Source of the DNA: Arthrobacter sp. zg-Y919
GTDB taxonomy: Bacteria > Actinomycetota > Actinomycetes > Actinomycetales > Micrococcaceae
Direction: 5' to 3'
Length of the DNA: 64,000 nt
Assembly: GCF_030142045.1 (NCBI RefSeq)
Contig: NZ_CP126242.1
Coordinates: forward strand, 1,736,001 to 1,800,000
Positions 61,630 through 64,000 of this stretch are shown here, one piece after another; the first letter of the stretch is position 1, and each line of letters opens with the position of its first letter. Under the pieces are notes generated by a model. The model did no database searches. It was given only the letters and a program-made list of their open reading frames with translations, and was not told the DNA's origin. The position numbers were made by a program, and so were the translations under genes.

Positions 61630-63039
61630 ATGTCCTCCTCTGTTTCCGCATCCCTTTCCCGCCCGGTTTTCGCCCCAGTTCCCGCGGATGCCCGCCCCGC
61701 AGAAACGGAAGCGTGGGCTGCACTCAAACAGGCAGCCGTGGACCTGCAGCCCCTGCAGAACAAGAACGGTTCCGTGGATCCCGGACACCGCGCCGAGGCA
61801 GCCGGACTGATCGGAACCATCACCGCCGCGGTCACGGCCCTTGCCCCGGCCTTCCCGCACGACGCCGAGTACCTCCGCCTGGTGGTGGAAGACTTTGAAC
61901 GCTGGGTGGACACCGGCCTGGAGACCGAGCCCGACTTCCTCGATTCCCTGCTGGCCTTTTCCCCGCAGCAGCACCGCACCAACGGACTGGCCCATCTGGT
62001 GGTGTTCCCCATGTACACCCAGAACGGCAGTTCCAACCGCCTCGTGGAGGCCGTACTGATCGAGGTCATCTGGCCCGAGTTTGTGGCCGAACTCGAAGCC
62101 GGAGAATACTCCAACAAGCTGTTCGTCCCCATCCGCTTCCTGGACTTCACCCCCGGCTACGACACCAATTCCGCAGTGCTTTTCCCTGAAACCGTCGCCG
62201 TCCGCGAAACCCCCGCCTTCACCTGGGGCGCCATCTTTGCCGACCGTGAAGCGGCCCGCTTCCGCCGGGCCCTGTCCGCCGCCGCGGACATCACCTCGCT
62301 GCAGCTGCCCGCCGAAGCCGCGGAACTGCTGCAGGACCAGCAGCTCACCGAGGAAACCTTCATCATGTGGGACCTCATCCACGACCGCACCCACATGCGC
62401 GGGGACCTGCCCTTCGATCCGTTCATGATCAAGCAGCGCATGCCCTACTTCCTCTACTCGCTGGAGGAACTGCGCTGTGATCTCACCGCCTTCCGCGAAG
62501 CCGTGAAGATCCAGCATGACGAGGACGCCCCGGAAGACACCCGCCGGCACGCGCGGCTGGTCCAGTACGCAGTCATCTTTGACCGCATTTTCCGCTTTGC
62601 CATCACCGGGAGCCGGGTGCGCAACTACGACGGCCTGGGTGGCCAGCTGCTCTTCGCCTGGATGCACCAGAACCACGTCCTGCACTGGACCGATGGGAAG
62701 CTGAGCATCGACTGGGAGGAAACGGCCGACGTCGTCGTCCGCCTCGGTGCGGAAATCGAGGACCTGTACTGGCGCTCCATTGACCGGCCCAAGACCGCCC
62801 ACTGGCTGGCGGCCTACGATCTGGTAGCCGGAACGCTGACGCCGAACCCGGCTTCGGTCTGGGCCCAGGGACCGCAGGCACTGCCGCTGGACGGCCCGCC
62901 GCGCGGCCTTACCGACCAGGTGCTCGACGACGAGTTCCCGCTGTCCATGTTCTATGAGGCCCTGTCCAAGAAGATGGCACCGGTCATTGAATCCACCGCC
63001 GGAATCACCGGCACCAGGACGGGAGGCGTCCCCGAATGA
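61630..63039 (+). CDS. DUF6421-family protein
   Basis: A 469-residue soluble protein conserved in actinobacteria (DUF6421 by recollection). Notable parts are LRLVVEDFERWVDTGLETEP, AHLVVFPMYTQNGSSNRLVE, FIMWDLIHDRTHMRGDLPFD (His-rich: H-D-R-T-H, a possible metal or catalytic motif) and LLFAWMHQNHVLHWTDGKLS. No signal or membrane segment. Its stop overlaps the SDR gene (ATGA). The function is unknown; the His motif is an observation only. Confidence 0.75.
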   Translation: MSSSVSASLSRPVFAPVPADARPAETEAWAALKQAAVDLQPLQNKNGSVDPGHRAEAAGLIGTITAAVTALAPAFPHDAEYLRLVVEDFERWVDTGLETEPDFLDSLLAFSPQQHRTNGLAHLVVFPMYTQNGSSNRLVEAVLIEVIWPEFVAELEAGEYSNKLFVPIRFLDFTPGYDTNSAVLFPETVAVRETPAFTWGAIFADREAARFRRALSAAADITSLQLPAEAAELLQDQQLTEETFIMWDLIHDRTHMRGDLPFDPFMIKQRMPYFLYSLEELRCDLTAFREAVKIQHDEDAPEDTRRHARLVQYAVIFDRIFRFAITGSRVRNYDGLGGQLLFAWMHQNHVLHWTDGKLSIDWEETADVVVRLGAEIEDLYWRSIDRPKTAHWLAAYDLVAGTLTPNPASVWAQGPQALPLDGPPRGLTDQVLDDEFPLSMFYEALSKKMAPVIESTAGITGTRTGGVPE

Positions 63040-63803
63040 GCGCAGAAGTCCGCACCGCGGCAGACACAGCCGCGCTGGCGGGCCGGACGGTCCTCGTGGC
63101 CGGTGCCGGAAGCCCCTCGGGCACCGCCGTCTGCGCAGCCCTCGGGGCGGCGGGCGCCAAGGTGGTGGCGGTCGGCCGCGACGCCGCGCGCCTGGAGAAG
63201 ACACTGGCCCGCCCGGACGACGCCGATCTGCGCACCTGCGACCTCAGCGACGCCCGAGAGGTGGCGGCCCTGGCGGACGGCCTGCAGGAAACCTACGGCG
63301 GAATCGACGGCGTGATCCACCTGGTGGGCGGCTGGCGGGCCGGAACGGGCATCACCTCCCAGACCGAGGAGGACTGGGACTTCCTGGAGACCAACATCCT
63401 GCACACGCTGCGCAACGTGAGCCGCAGCTTCTACGGCCAGCTCGCGGCGTCCCCGGACGGCCGGCTGGCGATCGTTTCCTCCACGGCCGTGGACTCTCCC
63501 ACCGCCGCGGGTGCCGGATACGCCGCTGCCAAGGCCGCCGCGGAAACCTGGGTCCGGGCGGTGGCCGCGGGGTTCCACGGCGCCCAGTCCGGGCGGAAGG
63601 ACACCCCGGAACCGCAGCACTCGGCCGCCGCCGTTTTCGTGGTCAAGGCGCTGGTGGACGCCGAGCAGCGTGCCGCCGCCCCGGAGCGCAGGTTCCCGGG
63701 GTACACCGATGTCACAGACCTGGCCGCCGCCGTCGTCCGGCTCTTCCAGCAGGACGCCGCAGAGGTCAACGGGCAGCGGATTTCCCTCGTCCCCGCGAAG
63801 TGA
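63036..63803 (+). CDS. Short-chain dehydrogenase/reductase
   Basis: A 255-residue classical SDR. The cofactor loop is VLVAGAGSPSGTAVCAALGA, the NNAG-like region is HLVGGWRAGTG, and the catalytic Ser/Tyr/Lys are in LAIVSSTAVDS and AGYAAAKAAAETW (YXXXK). The substrate is unknown. The ATG overlaps the DUF6421 stop, so the two are translationally coupled, and the threonine aldolase follows. Confidence 0.88.
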   Translation: MSAEVRTAADTAALAGRTVLVAGAGSPSGTAVCAALGAAGAKVVAVGRDAARLEKTLARPDDADLRTCDLSDAREVAALADGLQETYGGIDGVIHLVGGWRAGTGITSQTEEDWDFLETNILHTLRNVSRSFYGQLAASPDGRLAIVSSTAVDSPTAAGAGYAAAKAAAETWVRAVAAGFHGAQSGRKDTPEPQHSAAAVFVVKALVDAEQRAAAPERRFPGYTDVTDLAAAVVRLFQQDAAEVNGQRISLVPAK

Positions 63804-63838
63804 CCTGAACTACACCGAGGTAAGAGATACTAGGAACC

Positions 63839-64000
63839 GTGACTGACATTCTCCCCCTGCACGACACCGCTATTAAGGCTTTTGCCTCCGATAACTACTC
63901 CGGCGTCCATCCGGAAATCCTCGCCGCACTCACCGCCGCGAACCAGGGCCACCAGGTTGCCTACGGCGAAGATGTCTACACCGCGAAGCTGCGCGAGGTC
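63839..64000 (+). CDS. Threonine aldolase/beta-eliminating lyase, 3' truncated by window
   Basis: The first 54 codons of a low-specificity L-threonine aldolase-like PLP enzyme. Readable residues are FASDNYSGVHPEILAALTAA and HQVAYGEDVYTAKLREV, the N-terminal signature (DNxSGxHPxxL, YGxD). The start is GTG at 63839; GATACT lies 8 bases upstream, which hints at a leaderless or very short leader. The gene continues past the window. It follows the SDR gene by 35 bases. Confidence 0.88.
   Translation, partial: MTDILPLHDTAIKAFASDNYSGVHPEILAALTAANQGHQVAYGEDVYTAKLREV

Noticed and set aside
61522..63204. 560-codon minus-strand frame opposite DUF6421
   Set aside because: Shadow of the plus-strand gene, which is in an overlapping operon with the SDR gene.

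Overview
The window is a high-GC actinobacterial chromosome segment, most likely from Arthrobacter or a close relative in the Micrococcaceae. That assignment rests on GC-rich codon use, many GTG starts, strong AGGAGG-type ribosome sites, a 13E12/DUF222-HNH gene, an MT0933-type small protein and the actinobacterial order def-fmt-rsmB-rpe. It is an inference from style and gene content. No rRNA or species marker is present.

Region by region. 1-6.5 kb is accessory: the C-terminal part of a GmrSD-like (DUF262/DUF1524) restriction protein with lower GC, a decayed IS481 transposase, a DGPF protein plus ECF42-type sigma factor pair, an Xre/RES toxin-antitoxin pair, and a DUF2975/YozG-like pair. 6.6-17.4 kb holds redox and hydrolase genes. 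These include a four-gene operon running away from a TetR gene with a clear palindromic operator, two medium-chain dehydrogenases, a MerR regulator, an alpha/beta hydrolase divergent from a CGNR zinc-finger regulator, and a paired SMR efflux system. 17.5-21.6 kb is an arsenic island: arsR-arsN1 diverging from acr3-arsC-flavoprotein, the flavoprotein ending in a tail with four Cys-Cys pairs. 21.6-31.1 kb is mostly one minus-strand block: a PD-(D/E)XK gene, def, fmt, rsmB, rpe, an FMN riboswitch, a RibM/PnuC-type transporter, a DUF1801 gene and a DNA alkylation repair gene. 31.3-32.2 kb is a tRNA cluster (Val-CAC on minus; Gly-GCC x3, Cys-GCA and Val-GAC x2 on plus), followed by a terminator and an unusual perfect 22-bp hairpin.

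32.5-49.4 kb is mixed housekeeping and accessory: acetyltransferase, AHSA1, VOC and NmrA-like genes, a secreted ScyD/ScyE-like protein, ZapE, a DUF222/HNH protein, sulfurtransferase-SufE-YbaK, a methyltransferase flanked by a 17-bp tandem repeat, a CPBP protease, MsrB and a flavin reductase. 49.4-57.7 kb is the most striking part. A small protein carrying the iron-site residues of encapsulated ferritin (EncFtn), with no encapsulin in the window, sits 37 bp upstream of a complete, tightly overlapping V/A-type ATPase operon in the order G/H-C-I-K-F-E-A-B-D. The operon has a shortened subunit I and a repeat array between B and D. 57.8-64 kb returns to housekeeping: a thiolase, prfC, a small lipoprotein, and a DUF6421-SDR-threonine aldolase cluster that runs off the window.

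The main functional themes are metal(loid) and redox stress (arsenic, methionine sulfoxide, an iron-binding ferritin-like protein), ion pumping by a rotary V/A-ATPase, and translation initiation and termination (fmt, def, prfC, tRNAs). All functional calls come from reading motifs and family resemblance. No database search was run.
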